A stretch of 64,000 bases of DNA from contig NZ_JAGGKL010000002.1 of assembly GCF_017873625.1 (NCBI RefSeq), forward strand, positions 124,001-188,000, read 5' to 3'. The DNA is from Methanobacterium petrolearium (GTDB lineage Archaea > Methanobacteriota > Methanobacteria > Methanobacteriales > Methanobacteriaceae). The notes beneath the pieces are model-generated. The model did not search any database, had not been told where the DNA came from, and worked only from the letters and a program-made list of their open reading frames with translations. Positions 49,034 through 59,225 of the stretch are shown here, piece by piece. How positions within the stretch are numbered: position 1 is the stretch's first letter; every line of letters begins with the position of its first letter. The position numbers and the translations under genes are program-made.

Positions 49034-50326
49034 ATGTCCAAAGTAAAAATATTGATTGTTGAAGATGAAAGCATTGTAGCGATGGATATCAAACACCGTG
49101 CTGAAGGTCTTGGATACGTGGTCACAGCCATATCCCCCTCAGGGGAAGAAGCTCTGGACAGGGTTGTTGAAAACCGACCTGATCTGGTACTCATGGACAT
49201 TGTCCTAAAAGGTGAAATGGATGGTATTGAAGCTGCTCAAAAGATAAGGGATGCTTATGGTATTCCAGTTGTGTATTTAACAGCTTATTCTGATGAAAGA
49301 ACTTTAAAAAGAGCAAAAATCACCCAACCATTCGGTTACATAATTAAACCCTTTGAAGACAGGGAATTACACAGTGCAGTAGAAGTAGCTCTTTATAAAC
49401 ATTTAATGGAAAGCAAACTTAAAGAAAGTGAAAAATGGCTCTATACGACACTGGAAAGTATTGGTGATGCTGTTATTGCCACAGATAAAGGTGGTAAACT
49501 CAAATTCATGAATCCCATTGCCAGCCAGATAACTGGTTGGAGTCATGATGAAGCTATTGGTCAACCATTGACCAATGTTTTTAATGTAATTCATGAGGAA
49601 AGCGGTGTAAGGGTAGATGATCCAGTTAGTAAAGTAATGGGGGAGGATGCAATAATTGATTTGCCCACTCCAGCACTCCTTATAAATAAAGAAGGTAAAC
49701 ATATTCCTATTGAAGACAGCAGTGCACCTATAAAAGATGAAAATGGACGTATAATGGGTGTGGCATTGGTATTTAGGGATGTAACCCAACGTAGAAAGGA
49801 AGCCAAGGAAAGAGAGGAATTGTTGAAAGATAAAGCTCGAGGAGAACTTTCAGGGTTTATGGTCAGTGCTCTACCTGTATTTGCATCCAATATTCCGCCA
49901 AAGGTTAGGGATAACATTGTTAGAAGTTTTGGGGATCGTTTTGAGAAAAATATGAAGCCATTATTCTTAAAGGAAATGGAAAAATGCCAAAACATGGGGA
50001 GTGATTCTAAAGAAGATTCACACTTATCTCCGGATGTTATATTCAACTGTTATCTTTCCTGGATCAGTGAATTCATGTCTAACTTAGGAATTGTTACTAA
50101 CACCGTAATTGATTCAGAGGGTGCTAAAAGCCATCTAAATTTTGAGAACTGTCCATGGACAAGTGAAAGTAGTGTTAGTCCAATATTCTGTTTAATCTGC
50201 AGGACTATAATAATACGCAGCTTTACCTGGACTTCACTTAAAGGGAATGTAGAACAAAGCCGTTGCTTACTGGATGGCAATAAAGAGTGTTCCTTTGAAT
50301 TCATAATTTCTCTTAATAAAGGCTAA
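49034..50326 (+). CDS. Response regulator, REC-PAS-MetOD1
   Basis: 430 residues. Receiver with D55 (LVLMDIVLKGEMDGIEA); a PAS domain (about 135-255: IGDAVIATDKGGKLKFMNPIA, GVALVFRDVTQRRK); then methanogen output domain 1 (about 270-430) with FNCYLSWISEFMSNLG, FENCPWTSESSVSPIFCLICRT and a Cys-containing end (GNKECSFEF). The REC differs from the REC-MetOD1 protein at 37349 by inserting PAS. It sits between uvrC and a KaiC-like gene, without its own kinase, so it may be served by the cluster at 37-41 kb. Confidence 0.9.
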   Translation: MSKVKILIVEDESIVAMDIKHRAEGLGYVVTAISPSGEEALDRVVENRPDLVLMDIVLKGEMDGIEAAQKIRDAYGIPVVYLTAYSDERTLKRAKITQPFGYIIKPFEDRELHSAVEVALYKHLMESKLKESEKWLYTTLESIGDAVIATDKGGKLKFMNPIASQITGWSHDEAIGQPLTNVFNVIHEESGVRVDDPVSKVMGEDAIIDLPTPALLINKEGKHIPIEDSSAPIKDENGRIMGVALVFRDVTQRRKEAKEREELLKDKARGELSGFMVSALPVFASNIPPKVRDNIVRSFGDRFEKNMKPLFLKEMEKCQNMGSDSKEDSHLSPDVIFNCYLSWISEFMSNLGIVTNTVIDSEGAKSHLNFENCPWTSESSVSPIFCLICRTIIIRSFTWTSLKGNVEQSRCLLDGNKECSFEFIISLNKG

Positions 50327-50520
50327 AACATAATTAATCTAATCTTGCAGGAAAATTTGATGAACATGTAATGAACATATTTAAATGGATAATATTAATT
50401 GTAATTAAGTGTAACATGAAATATTAACAGATAAAAGATATAACAACAACACATCTCTGCAGTTATATAGCAGTTATATAATATCGAAACTTATTAACCT
50501 AATCTAGGGGGTTTGTTTTT

Positions 50521-51231
<711 letters not shown>

Positions 51232-51302
51232 TGAACTAAAAATTAATGAATGGTGATATTTTTAAGAATAAATTAATTTAAAAATCAATTTCAAGTATTT
51301 TT

Positions 51303-51590
51303 TTATTCTTGCATCATATTAGTAGGGGGCTGACTTGAACTGGAATCATCAATGGTGCCACTTGAAGAAACATCACCGGCACTATCTGAAGAAACAGTGC
51401 TGCTTGGTGAGACATTACTGGAAGTTGAATATTGATCACTGGTAGATTGTTGGTGCTGTTCGTTAATTTGTGTATTTTCTCCGTTTTGTGAACTATTATT
51501 ATTAGTATTAGAGTCCTGCATTATTTTGTTGATACCTATTCCTCCAAGAATAAACAGAACAATAAACATCAACAACATAATTTTACTCAT
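51303..51590 (-). CDS. Secreted or membrane-anchored Ser-rich protein
   Basis: 95 residues: an N-terminal hydrophobic segment (about 4-21), then an Asn/Gln/Ser/Thr-rich low-complexity tail with repeats of SS and ST blocks, ending QPPTNMMQE. It is convergent with the KaiC-like gene and upstream of nothing obvious; GAGGA lies 11 nt before the ATG. It could be a small cell-wall-spanning protein. Function unknown. Confidence 0.65.
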   Translation of the reverse strand: MSKIMLLMFIVLFILGGIGINKIMQDSNTNNNSSQNGENTQINEQHQQSTSDQYSTSSNVSPSSTVSSDSAGDVSSSGTIDDSSSSQPPTNMMQE

Positions 51591-51645
51591 ATAAATCCGT
51601 GTCCTCTTAACTCATTTTTTCATCTAAAATTAAAGAAAAGAGTGC

Positions 51646-52674
51646 TTAAAGTGTATTAAGCACAGCTAAAATTAGCTTAACTGCATTTTCGACATCTTTT
51701 ATATTAACCACACTCACTGGGGTGTGTATGTATCTGGATGGAGGTGATATAACTCCTGTGGGGATACCTTCTCTGGTAAGATGAATGGCAGTGGCATCAG
51801 TGGTGCCTCCTTCACTAACTTCCAATTGGTATGGTATTTCTTCCTCATTAGCTACATTTATCAGAAGCTCTTTTATCTGAGGATGAGTGATGATTCCCCG
51901 CCCACTGGCATCAGTGAGTATTATACAGGGGCCGTCACCGGCTTTGGCTGGTGCGTCTTCCTCCTTCATACCAGGGTGATCTCCAGATATGGTAACATCC
52001 AGGGCAAGGGCCATATCTGGATTGATTCGATATGCAGCTGTTCTAGCTCCCTTAAGACCCACTTCTTCCTGCACGGTACCTACTCCATAGATGGTAGCAT
52101 CGCTATGGGCTCTTTTCAGTACTTCAAGGAGTACAGCACAGCCCACTCTGTTATCCATGGCATTTCCCATCACCAAATCATTTTTAAGTGCAGCGAATTC
52201 CTGTTTGATGGTTATGGGATCCCCTATATTTACTATTTCCTCGGCATCTTCCTTACTGTTGGCACCGATATCAATGAACATGTTTTCATAATTTACAGGT
52301 TTCTTCTTATCGGCGGCTTTCATTCTGTGTGGTGGTTTACTACCTATAACACCCAGTATTTTCTCACCATTACTGTGAATGAAAACTTCCTGGTTAAGGA
52401 GCATCTGATCATTAATCCCACCCAGTTTAGAGAACTTGATGAAACCATTTTTGTCAATGTATCTGACCATAAGCCCGATTTCATCCATATGTGCAGCTAA
52501 CATTACAGTTTTACCACTAGGTTTCCCTTTCTTAATGGCGATGAGGTTACCCATTTTATCAACCTCTAAATCATCCACATGTCCTTTTAACTCTTCCATC
52601 ATTAAATTTCGAACTTCATCTTCGAATCCGGACACACCTGAAGCATTGGATAGTTTTTCTAGTAACTGTTTCAT
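51646..52674 (-). CDS. M42-family aminopeptidase
   Basis: 342 residues; SD GAGGT 6 nt before the ATG. Metal and catalytic positions of the TET/M42 family appear: AAHMDEIGLMV, NAMDNRVGCAVLLEVL, GTVQEEVGLKGARTAA, ALDVTISGDHPG and SRYIHTPVSV near the end. It releases N-terminal residues (glutamyl/leucyl type) from peptides as a large dodecamer in peptide turnover. Full length. Monocistronic. Confidence 0.93.
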   Translation of the reverse strand: MKQLLEKLSNASGVSGFEDEVRNLMMEELKGHVDDLEVDKMGNLIAIKKGKPSGKTVMLAAHMDEIGLMVRYIDKNGFIKFSKLGGINDQMLLNQEVFIHSNGEKILGVIGSKPPHRMKAADKKKPVNYENMFIDIGANSKEDAEEIVNIGDPITIKQEFAALKNDLVMGNAMDNRVGCAVLLEVLKRAHSDATIYGVGTVQEEVGLKGARTAAYRINPDMALALDVTISGDHPGMKEEDAPAKAGDGPCIILTDASGRGIITHPQIKELLINVANEEEIPYQLEVSEGGTTDATAIHLTREGIPTGVISPPSRYIHTPVSVVNIKDVENAVKLILAVLNTL

Positions 52675-52809
52675 ATTTAGACCTCTTAAATTACGGAAAA
52701 TAAAAATTAATAGATTATAAAAAATTTAAGTTCCTTTTCTGTCTTGTTTCATACTATTATGATTGAACAAAGTTCTTATTTTACCATATTATCCTTTTTT
52801 GATTATAAC

Positions 52810-53031
52810 TTAAAACGATTTAATGAGAATTAAAATCCCTATAACTACTAAGATAATGGGACCCGCCTGTTCCTGGAGGAAGCTAATGGGTATGATTCCC
52901 AAGTTAACTCCATACCACACCAGACCAATTATAATAAATAAAAGGCTGATATAAATACCCCATCTATTAATATTTCTCTTTTTTTCAGGTTTGGAACTTA
53001 TTGGTTTGTTTGTTGTAGTATTTTCGTCCAT
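52810..53031 (-). CDS. Small membrane protein, DUF5668-like
   Basis: 73 residues: a polar, basic N-terminus (TTNKPISSKPEKKRNINRW), then two TM helices (about 25-44 and 52-71) with GPIILVVIGILILI at the end. The layout resembles DUF5668 (LiaF-type) membrane domains, which occur alone in many archaea. Role unknown. Confidence 0.6.
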   Translation of the reverse strand: MDENTTTNKPISSKPEKKRNINRWGIYISLLFIIIGLVWYGVNLGIIPISFLQEQAGPIILVVIGILILIKSF

Positions 53032-53139
53032 TAATATCCCCTAATCTTATTGGCTGTTGTTTTAAAATAGTTATCATAATTTGAAATATTTAAAATATTT
53101 TTCTTGATAATTTTTTAATTAATTAAATAATAAATTTGA

Positions 53140-53547
53140 TTATGATAATTTTATTAAATAATCATGCTTGAGAGTGTCAATAGTTAAGTTATTGCCTGCA
53201 TTGTTTTGAACTGTGAAGCCTTCGTTCTCAATAGCCTGTTGAACACCTGCAAGAATAGTCTGTTTTTGATCCGAAGAGAGATCAGTATTAGAAAGAAATA
53301 TTGTAATGGTAATGTTGGTTCCACTAGTCATGTCCACTCTGGTCACACGTATTGGTCTGGTGGTTGTGTTCAAAATCCCGATCTCAGCAGAGGTGTTAGC
53401 AGCTCCTATTCTTGCTGCTGCTGCTATACTGTTCTGTTCTGTTTGGTCTGTAGCGAAAAATGCAATGAGAAGTATAACAAGTAGTACAAAACCTACCATG
53501 AGTATATACTCTGCTGAAAGCTGACCTCTACCATCCATATTAATCAT
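53140..53547 (-). CDS. Class III signal peptide pilin-like protein
   Basis: 135 residues. The N-terminus GRGQLSAEYILMVGFVLLV is the class III (QXSXEY) signal that the archaeal prepilin peptidase EppA cuts before Gln, leaving a hydrophobic helix for polymerisation. Only about 40 residues of pilin core follow that helix, with beta-strand-rich sequence (TRPIRVTRVDMTSG). It is a probable structural or minor pilin. Divergent from the surface-protein run at 53.9-58.5 kb. Confidence 0.87.
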   Translation of the reverse strand: MINMDGRGQLSAEYILMVGFVLLVILLIAFFATDQTEQNSIAAAARIGAANTSAEIGILNTTTRPIRVTRVDMTSGTNITITIFLSNTDLSSDQKQTILAGVQQAIENEGFTVQNNAGNNLTIDTLKHDYLIKLS

Positions 53548-53882
53548 TTTCCTAACAAACCATTTTCCTATTTATCTTATTTATTCCTTATCAATCCCAT
53601 TATTATTATAGGTTGTGATTAAAAGGGAATAGGCTGATAATTAAACGATATAATTGATGGTTTTTTATAAAGTTATTTCACATTGCGAATGTTGATTGCA
53701 GTCTTATTAATTGACTGTAAACTTTAACATAATATGGATAAAAATCAGATAAAGATATAAAGTAATATTCCATATAATTATATATAAGCTTGTAGTGTGA
53801 TAAATAATAACAATTTATCAAAATATTATATAGAAAATTAAATCGATATATAGATTTTATCAAGTTGAAGGAGCATAAAAAA
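53548..53882. promoter_or_regulatory. Divergent promoter region of two pilin-type genes
   Basis: 335 bp, strongly AT-rich. A TATATATAAG-type element around 53779-53788 and ATATTATATAG at about 53823 are candidate promoters for the plus-strand surface operon; AAGGAG at 53869 is its SD. The minus-strand pilin promoter must lie near 53580-53640. No gene found. Confidence 0.45.
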
Positions 53883-54821
53883 GTGGGCTTAATGGATCGT
53901 GATTCAAGGGGTTATGCAATATCACTTGACCTTTTACTTGCATTAATTCCTCTAACTCTTGTTTTGGGATTGGTAGCTGCCGATATGGATAATTTCATGT
54001 ATGAGATGCAGGATGTAATTTATCGTGGATCCACAGAAAGAGTGGCTGCTGATACCATGAACACACTCCTAACAACCTCCGGAGATCCATATAATTGGGA
54101 AAATAATGTTAGCAATTTGAAAGTACCGGGACTTGCCAAGTACGATACTTTATCACAGCAACCGGATAGATACTATCTCAAACCTCAGAAGATAGGTTCT
54201 ATAACATCTCAGCAAATTCAAAATGTTGTAGGTGATCAATACGGTTATTCCATGAATATTTCCAGTATAAGCACAGGAACCAATGTATTGATGAGGGGCA
54301 CTCGTAATGATTCTTCAGTGGACCCTGCAGCTAAGGATGTTGTTCGTGTGGAACGGGTTGTTTTATACTCTGCTTTTGATATTGTTTCCCAGGCAGTTAA
54401 TATTAGGGGTACTGGTACGCCACTTATTATCACTGCAAATTCCTTCCCTACAAATAAGCAGTATAATGAGGTGTTTGATTATTATGTATATGTTAACAGT
54501 ACAGGGGTAACTTCTGTTACAGCAGCCACCGTTGATATTAACAGTGTGACGGTTGTTAAATCTAATGATTTCGGAGGAGGAGGACATCCAGTAAATCCTG
54601 TGATTAAATTAATTGATCCTGATGAGTATGGATCTGATGTTCTAAAAAATGAGACAGATTTCTTGGATAATGTTGTAACCATAAGATTGGAGGGTAGTCC
54701 CACTGACCGGATGAATGTTTATATTCTCCAAGTTCCTAAAGGCACACCTGAAAGTGAAATTAGTTTAAAAGGTGCTGAATTATCGAAATTCCGTGCAATA
54801 TTGTATGTTTGGGTTAAATAG
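53883..54821 (+). CDS. Pilin-like surface protein 1
   Basis: About 312 residues from the GTG at 53883 (AAGGAG upstream); an ATG at 53892 would give MDRDSRG. The leader MDRDSRGYAISLDLLLALIPLTLVLG is a short polar leader plus hydrophobic helix, like a class III/type IV pilin signal but with Asp instead of the usual Glu at +6. The rest is a secreted beta-rich domain (residues 60-312) with DPYNWENNVSNLK and a C-terminal strand ILYVWVK. Start of a run of four similar genes. Unknown role in a surface appendage or cell-wall complex. Confidence 0.75.
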   Translation: MGLMDRDSRGYAISLDLLLALIPLTLVLGLVAADMDNFMYEMQDVIYRGSTERVAADTMNTLLTTSGDPYNWENNVSNLKVPGLAKYDTLSQQPDRYYLKPQKIGSITSQQIQNVVGDQYGYSMNISSISTGTNVLMRGTRNDSSVDPAAKDVVRVERVVLYSAFDIVSQAVNIRGTGTPLIITANSFPTNKQYNEVFDYYVYVNSTGVTSVTAATVDINSVTVVKSNDFGGGGHPVNPVIKLIDPDEYGSDVLKNETDFLDNVVTIRLEGSPTDRMNVYILQVPKGTPESEISLKGAELSKFRAILYVWVK

Positions 54822-54837
54822 TATAACGGGTGATCTG

Positions 54838-56943
54838 ATGGATGATAAAGGTTTTGTCTTCACTGCTGATGCAACACTTGCTTTAGTGGTAGTGATCGTG
54901 TTTACCGCATCAGTTGTGGTTTATGCGATGCTTCCAGTTTATCAAGGACAGGATCACCAGCATCTGCAGGCTTTGGCAGACAGTGCACTGGCAACTATGG
55001 AACAGGATGGAACATTAAGGGACGCAGCTGTTTATTATGCTAATAACGATTCTGAAAATGCAACTTTACTCCTTGAATCTTCTTTAAATGAGCTTATGCC
55101 TTCAGATGTTAATTATAGGTTAACTATGAATGGTTACAGTCCAACAGCAGAAAGAACAGGAAACTCGTATATTGCTACTGATGTTGCAACAGGTGTTAGA
55201 ATCATTTCAGGACCTAAAGAGGGCTGGTTAGGCCGTTCATTCTACAATATTAAAGAAGTGGGGCTGATGGAACAAGATACCAATGTTACCACAACTTTAT
55301 GGAATTTCCACAACTGGCTTACTAACTTTTATCCTTGGAGTGGTAACAGGTTGGATGATTATCCTTATTGGGGTAGTAACGGTCAAAGTGGTTATTGGGC
55401 TTCATATCAAACTATTGATTTCTCTGTTCCCAATGCCACTTCAATTAACTGGGCTAAATTTATTATAAATTCTGCAGCTAAAACTAGTTATGGTAGTGCT
55501 TATAGTGCAGGTACAAACATCAACGGCCATAATTATTATGTAGCACAAAATAGGTTCCAATATTTATATTCATATAGTAGTCGTTATATCACTTACAGAT
55601 TTTATAATAACATGAGTTCAATAAACCCGTCAAATCTTATTAAAGGTGATACAAACAGCCTTTATGTTCATTACACGGATGTGAATAGTTATAATGACAT
55701 GGCATGGTTTTCTTTGATTGCTAACTACACTGTGAGCATGGTGGTTCCTCAGGGCGTTGTAACTAAATCTTATTACTTTGATGATGCAGCTGGACTTGCA
55801 TACCCTAATCCGTCAAGTCGTCCTTATTATCCTGATCGAGTTAGTGGTATCACTTATAATTTGAATACTGGGGATACATCAAGCTTTACAGCTAATTCAG
55901 GCAGAAGAATATCTTGGAATAATTATATTAACTACCATCCTAATGTTGCTGATGGGACTCCGTTTGTTCTAGTTAGTCCACCCGGTGGTTACGCAGGGTC
56001 TGCTATTGCTATTGAAAAAGACATCGATAATACTGATGCAGGAACTATTAAAGATGCTTATCTGGTTATGAATCCTTATGGTGCTGCAGATGGTGCTCGG
56101 GTTGAAGTTTATCATCCTTCAATCGGTGGTCAGCCGGCCTACTGGGAAACTGTCTTCAGTTCAAATGTAAACACTCAATATGGCACGGATAGTGGTTATG
56201 GTAATTTACCGGGTATTATTAATCTTAAAGGTTACATGGATAAAGGTTATGTTAACAAAGTCCGAATTACCATTTGGGATAATGTTCCGCAGTCTGGTTC
56301 TGTAGATTACGATCTAGTGGGTCTTACCAACTGTTATATAATGGTCAGTTCCAGTAAACTTCCAATCTGGTGGGATGAGTATGCTACTGTCAGTGACCAA
56401 TCCCGCACGAACCAAATCTCGAAAGATATAACCTATGAAGTTCGTTCCAATCAGACTAAAGATGCTTATTTGTTCTTCTCAGGAGGACTGGACACTAAAA
56501 ATGTTAAAGTAGCATATACTTCCGGTGAACAACTTTATGATGGGTCAACCCCTTATTTGTTGAATTTAGGTGAACTTGATGCTGCCGGACCCCAATTGAT
56601 GACTAATGGAACTGTTGCCAACCACACATATATTCCTGGTAATTATTCAATTCGTGTAACAGTGACATCTGGAGAAGATTGGGAATCTGGTGATGGATAT
56701 GCAGAGATATATTCAGGTACCAGAGTAGCAGTAATATACCCTGCTCTTGAGCATGCTGTGTGGACTACTTCTTATGCACCGACAGCTCAAGAAGCCATCG
56801 ATGAAGCTTACCAACAGCTTTTGGATGATCTACATGAACAAGGATTCTATGACCCAGATCCGGATCTATTCTACAATGAATCTATGTATACTGGCGATTT
56901 ACCTAACTCTATTCCGGTGAGGTTGGATTTATGGACTTATTAG
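54838..56943 (+). CDS. Pilin-like surface protein 2, large
   Basis: 701 residues from the ATG at 54838, which has GGTGATC just upstream; the frame from 54772 overlaps the previous gene. The leader MDDKGFVFTADATLALVVVIVFTASVVVY is a short polar leader then one hydrophobic helix. The following extracellular part is long and Tyr/Asn/Ser-rich, with jelly-roll-like segments (RVEVYHPSIGGQPAYWETVF, KAYLFFSG) that recall carbohydrate-binding modules. Two bases of spacing couple it to the next gene. Likely displayed on the cell surface or pilus tip. Confidence 0.8.
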   Translation: MDDKGFVFTADATLALVVVIVFTASVVVYAMLPVYQGQDHQHLQALADSALATMEQDGTLRDAAVYYANNDSENATLLLESSLNELMPSDVNYRLTMNGYSPTAERTGNSYIATDVATGVRIISGPKEGWLGRSFYNIKEVGLMEQDTNVTTTLWNFHNWLTNFYPWSGNRLDDYPYWGSNGQSGYWASYQTIDFSVPNATSINWAKFIINSAAKTSYGSAYSAGTNINGHNYYVAQNRFQYLYSYSSRYITYRFYNNMSSINPSNLIKGDTNSLYVHYTDVNSYNDMAWFSLIANYTVSMVVPQGVVTKSYYFDDAAGLAYPNPSSRPYYPDRVSGITYNLNTGDTSSFTANSGRRISWNNYINYHPNVADGTPFVLVSPPGGYAGSAIAIEKDIDNTDAGTIKDAYLVMNPYGAADGARVEVYHPSIGGQPAYWETVFSSNVNTQYGTDSGYGNLPGIINLKGYMDKGYVNKVRITIWDNVPQSGSVDYDLVGLTNCYIMVSSSKLPIWWDEYATVSDQSRTNQISKDITYEVRSNQTKDAYLFFSGGLDTKNVKVAYTSGEQLYDGSTPYLLNLGELDAAGPQLMTNGTVANHTYIPGNYSIRVTVTSGEDWESGDGYAEIYSGTRVAVIYPALEHAVWTTSYAPTAQEAIDEAYQQLLDDLHEQGFYDPDPDLFYNESMYTGDLPNSIPVRLDLWTY

Positions 56944-56952
56944 GTGAGTAAT

Positions 56953-58050
56953 ATGGATGAACAAGGTTATGTATTCACACCAACAACACTACTACTACTT
57001 ATTCCTATTGTTATTGTTGCCATGGCTTATTCGGGCATTTTAAACGACTTAACCATGGTTTCTAGCATGGCTATTGGTGGGGATGTCACTTCCACTACTG
57101 CTTTGAATGTTTTCAGTGCAATGGAAAAAGGAACCAGTGATGCAGGAAGAACTGCTGCTTTCAGTGCCACCAAAAAAGTCATAGATGATAGGGAGTTTTT
57201 CAGTAAAACTTATATTAATGCATATGGTGAATCAGCGAGTAAGGAATACGTACATAATAGAGTACTTTACACTATGAATGATTATGTTGTACAGTCATGT
57301 AAGGATTTGGAAGCACAGACAGGAAGAGAGATATATTTAAATAATGAATCTGTAAATAACCAGACCTCACAATTGATATATTATGATGATATCACTATCA
57401 CCCAGGAAAATCCCTACTCTTTTTATATTAACATCCGAGGGGGGATACCTATTAGAGTTACCCAAAAAGATCAGACTTATGAAGGTGTCACACCACCTAT
57501 CAAAGTCCCTGTAAGTATCCAGGGGTTAGAAGATCCATATATCTGGATTAACACACAATATGTTAATAGTAATCTAATCTTCAGTTATCCTGAATACAGG
57601 GAGGGATCCAGCAATAAATATAGCTTTGATTCTATTATAAATAAAAATGGAGCAAGTAGTAGGATTCAGTTCCTTTGGGATTGTTTAAATGGAACTAGTA
57701 ACCCCAGTAGTATCGGAAGTCGTCCTTATTATTTCCCCGATGAGCATGGGCTCAGTTATTTTGATAGGCTGGAAAACAGGACCAACGATACATCCACTGC
57801 AGATTCTACTGCTCGTTTGAGTTCTTTCATAATCGGTGATCCATTATTCAATTATCATAATACAAGTTATGTTTCCCATTTGGATCATGAATATTTAACA
57901 TATCCTTATTACATTCCTTCTGGTGGTGTAACAGATATAAAGATAAAAGATCGTGGAACGTCTTACTCAATGTTGGATCCTTCGGGATATATTTTCTATA
58001 TTTCCAATAATTATAGAATTTACTTCCAATTGGAAACTGAATATAACTAG
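56953..58050 (+). CDS. Pilin-like surface protein 3
   Basis: 365 residues from the ATG at 56953; AGGTGA overlaps the previous stop and lies 5 nt upstream. The leader MDEQGYVFTPTTLLLLIPIVIVAMAYSG repeats the short polar leader plus helix. The extracellular part (30-365) is Tyr/Asn-rich with internal strands; a final basic-aromatic end (NNYRIYFQLETEYN). Third of the run. Confidence 0.8.
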   Translation: MDEQGYVFTPTTLLLLIPIVIVAMAYSGILNDLTMVSSMAIGGDVTSTTALNVFSAMEKGTSDAGRTAAFSATKKVIDDREFFSKTYINAYGESASKEYVHNRVLYTMNDYVVQSCKDLEAQTGREIYLNNESVNNQTSQLIYYDDITITQENPYSFYINIRGGIPIRVTQKDQTYEGVTPPIKVPVSIQGLEDPYIWINTQYVNSNLIFSYPEYREGSSNKYSFDSIINKNGASSRIQFLWDCLNGTSNPSSIGSRPYYFPDEHGLSYFDRLENRTNDTSTADSTARLSSFIIGDPLFNYHNTSYVSHLDHEYLTYPYYIPSGGVTDIKIKDRGTSYSMLDPSGYIFYISNNYRIYFQLETEYN

Positions 58051-58082
58051 ATCTGTATAATATATTTCATGTAAACTATTGA

Positions 58083-58514
58083 ATGATAATGATTAAGATG
58101 AGACTAGATAATAGAGGAATGGCCACAGCTGAGTTAATCTTTGCAACATTCATTGCTTTGGTTGTTATTGGTGCTATGTTAAGCATGGTAAATGATGAGG
58201 TTAATCAAAGTCAGGTAGGAAACCTTGGAGAAGCAAGAATCTCAGGAGAAAACATAGCTGAGGCATTAAACACAGTTTATATAAATGGTAATGGATATTC
58301 TGTTATTATTCGTCTGGATCCCAATCCACCTTTCAATGCAGTTATTGAAAGTTCGGGAAATTCGAGTAGCCTAACCATATTTACCAATGGTCAAAGTATT
58401 AACATACCCATAATACCCAAACGATTTAATAGCAGTTACAATTTAACTAGTGGTACTAATTATATAATTAAGAACAATGATGGCACCATTGGCATCATAG
58501 AATTTATAGAGTAG
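58083..58514 (+). CDS. Pilin-like protein 4 (Glu at +5)
   Basis: 143 residues. The N-terminus LDNRGMATAELIFATFIALVVIGAML has the type IV pilin arrangement: cleavage after Gly leaves MATAE with Glu at +5, then a hydrophobic helix. The remaining 100 residues are beta-rich. It differs from the three larger proteins before it in carrying the classic Glu, so it is probably the structural subunit and they are minor components. Confidence 0.82.
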   Translation: MIMIKMRLDNRGMATAELIFATFIALVVIGAMLSMVNDEVNQSQVGNLGEARISGENIAEALNTVYINGNGYSVIIRLDPNPPFNAVIESSGNSSSLTIFTNGQSINIPIIPKRFNSSYNLTSGTNYIIKNNDGTIGIIEFIE

Positions 58515-58522
58515 GTTTTCAA

Positions 58523-58984
58523 ATGGATTTAAAGGATTTAATCGATAATTTAATAGCTAATTTCATCAATTTCTGGAATGCAGGATGGGAAAACAAAGCC
58601 CTTGTTGTAGTGGGAGTTGTGGTTTTGATTATTTTACTCTATGCTTTTAATCCGTTTCAAGCCAAAACTAATCTTACCGGAGAAAACAATTCTCAAGTCC
58701 CTCAAACTACAACCGTCCCTACAACTGAACCTATCACTGATTCAGTTAACTCTTCTAATTCAACCAATGACACCGGGAACGATACATACCTTATTACTGC
58801 AGAACAAGCAAAACAAATAGCTTTGAGGGATAATATTGGATATACTGCAGGAGATCCATTGCAAGGAACTGTTGTGGTTAATCAGACAACTGCAGTGGTC
58901 TGGATTGTGCCCCTTTCTAAACACTCTCAATTTGTCAAAAATGTATACGTGGACGTGAATACTGGAATTGTAATTGAGGCTTAA
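58523..58984 (+). CDS. Single-TM protein with C-terminal PepSY-like domain
   Basis: 153 residues. A short amphipathic N-terminus, one TM (about 26-44), a Thr/Ser/Asn-rich linker, then LITAEQAKQIALRDNIGY... QFVKNVYVDVNTGIVIEA, which looks like a PepSY/YpeB-type domain. Such domains inhibit or guide peptidases at the surface. It is 8 bp after the pilin-like gene and likely belongs to the same operon. Confidence 0.7.
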   Translation: MDLKDLIDNLIANFINFWNAGWENKALVVVGVVVLIILLYAFNPFQAKTNLTGENNSQVPQTTTVPTTEPITDSVNSSNSTNDTGNDTYLITAEQAKQIALRDNIGYTAGDPLQGTVVVNQTTAVVWIVPLSKHSQFVKNVYVDVNTGIVIEA

Positions 58985-59225
58985 AAAAGAAAACGAATTT
59001 TTAATAATATATTTTTTTCTCTTTTATATCTCCCTTATTTCTATAAAATATCGAAACGAAATACTTATTTGGTATATCTTCCCAATATAGAACTCATTAC
59101 CCCATATGAATTTGAACATAATATCAGAATGTAAATAAACTTTTTGAGAATAAAATAAACTTAATAAATCTACTAAAACTAAATAAAATTAAACATATAT
59201 AACTTGGCCAACCAGAGATGAAACC

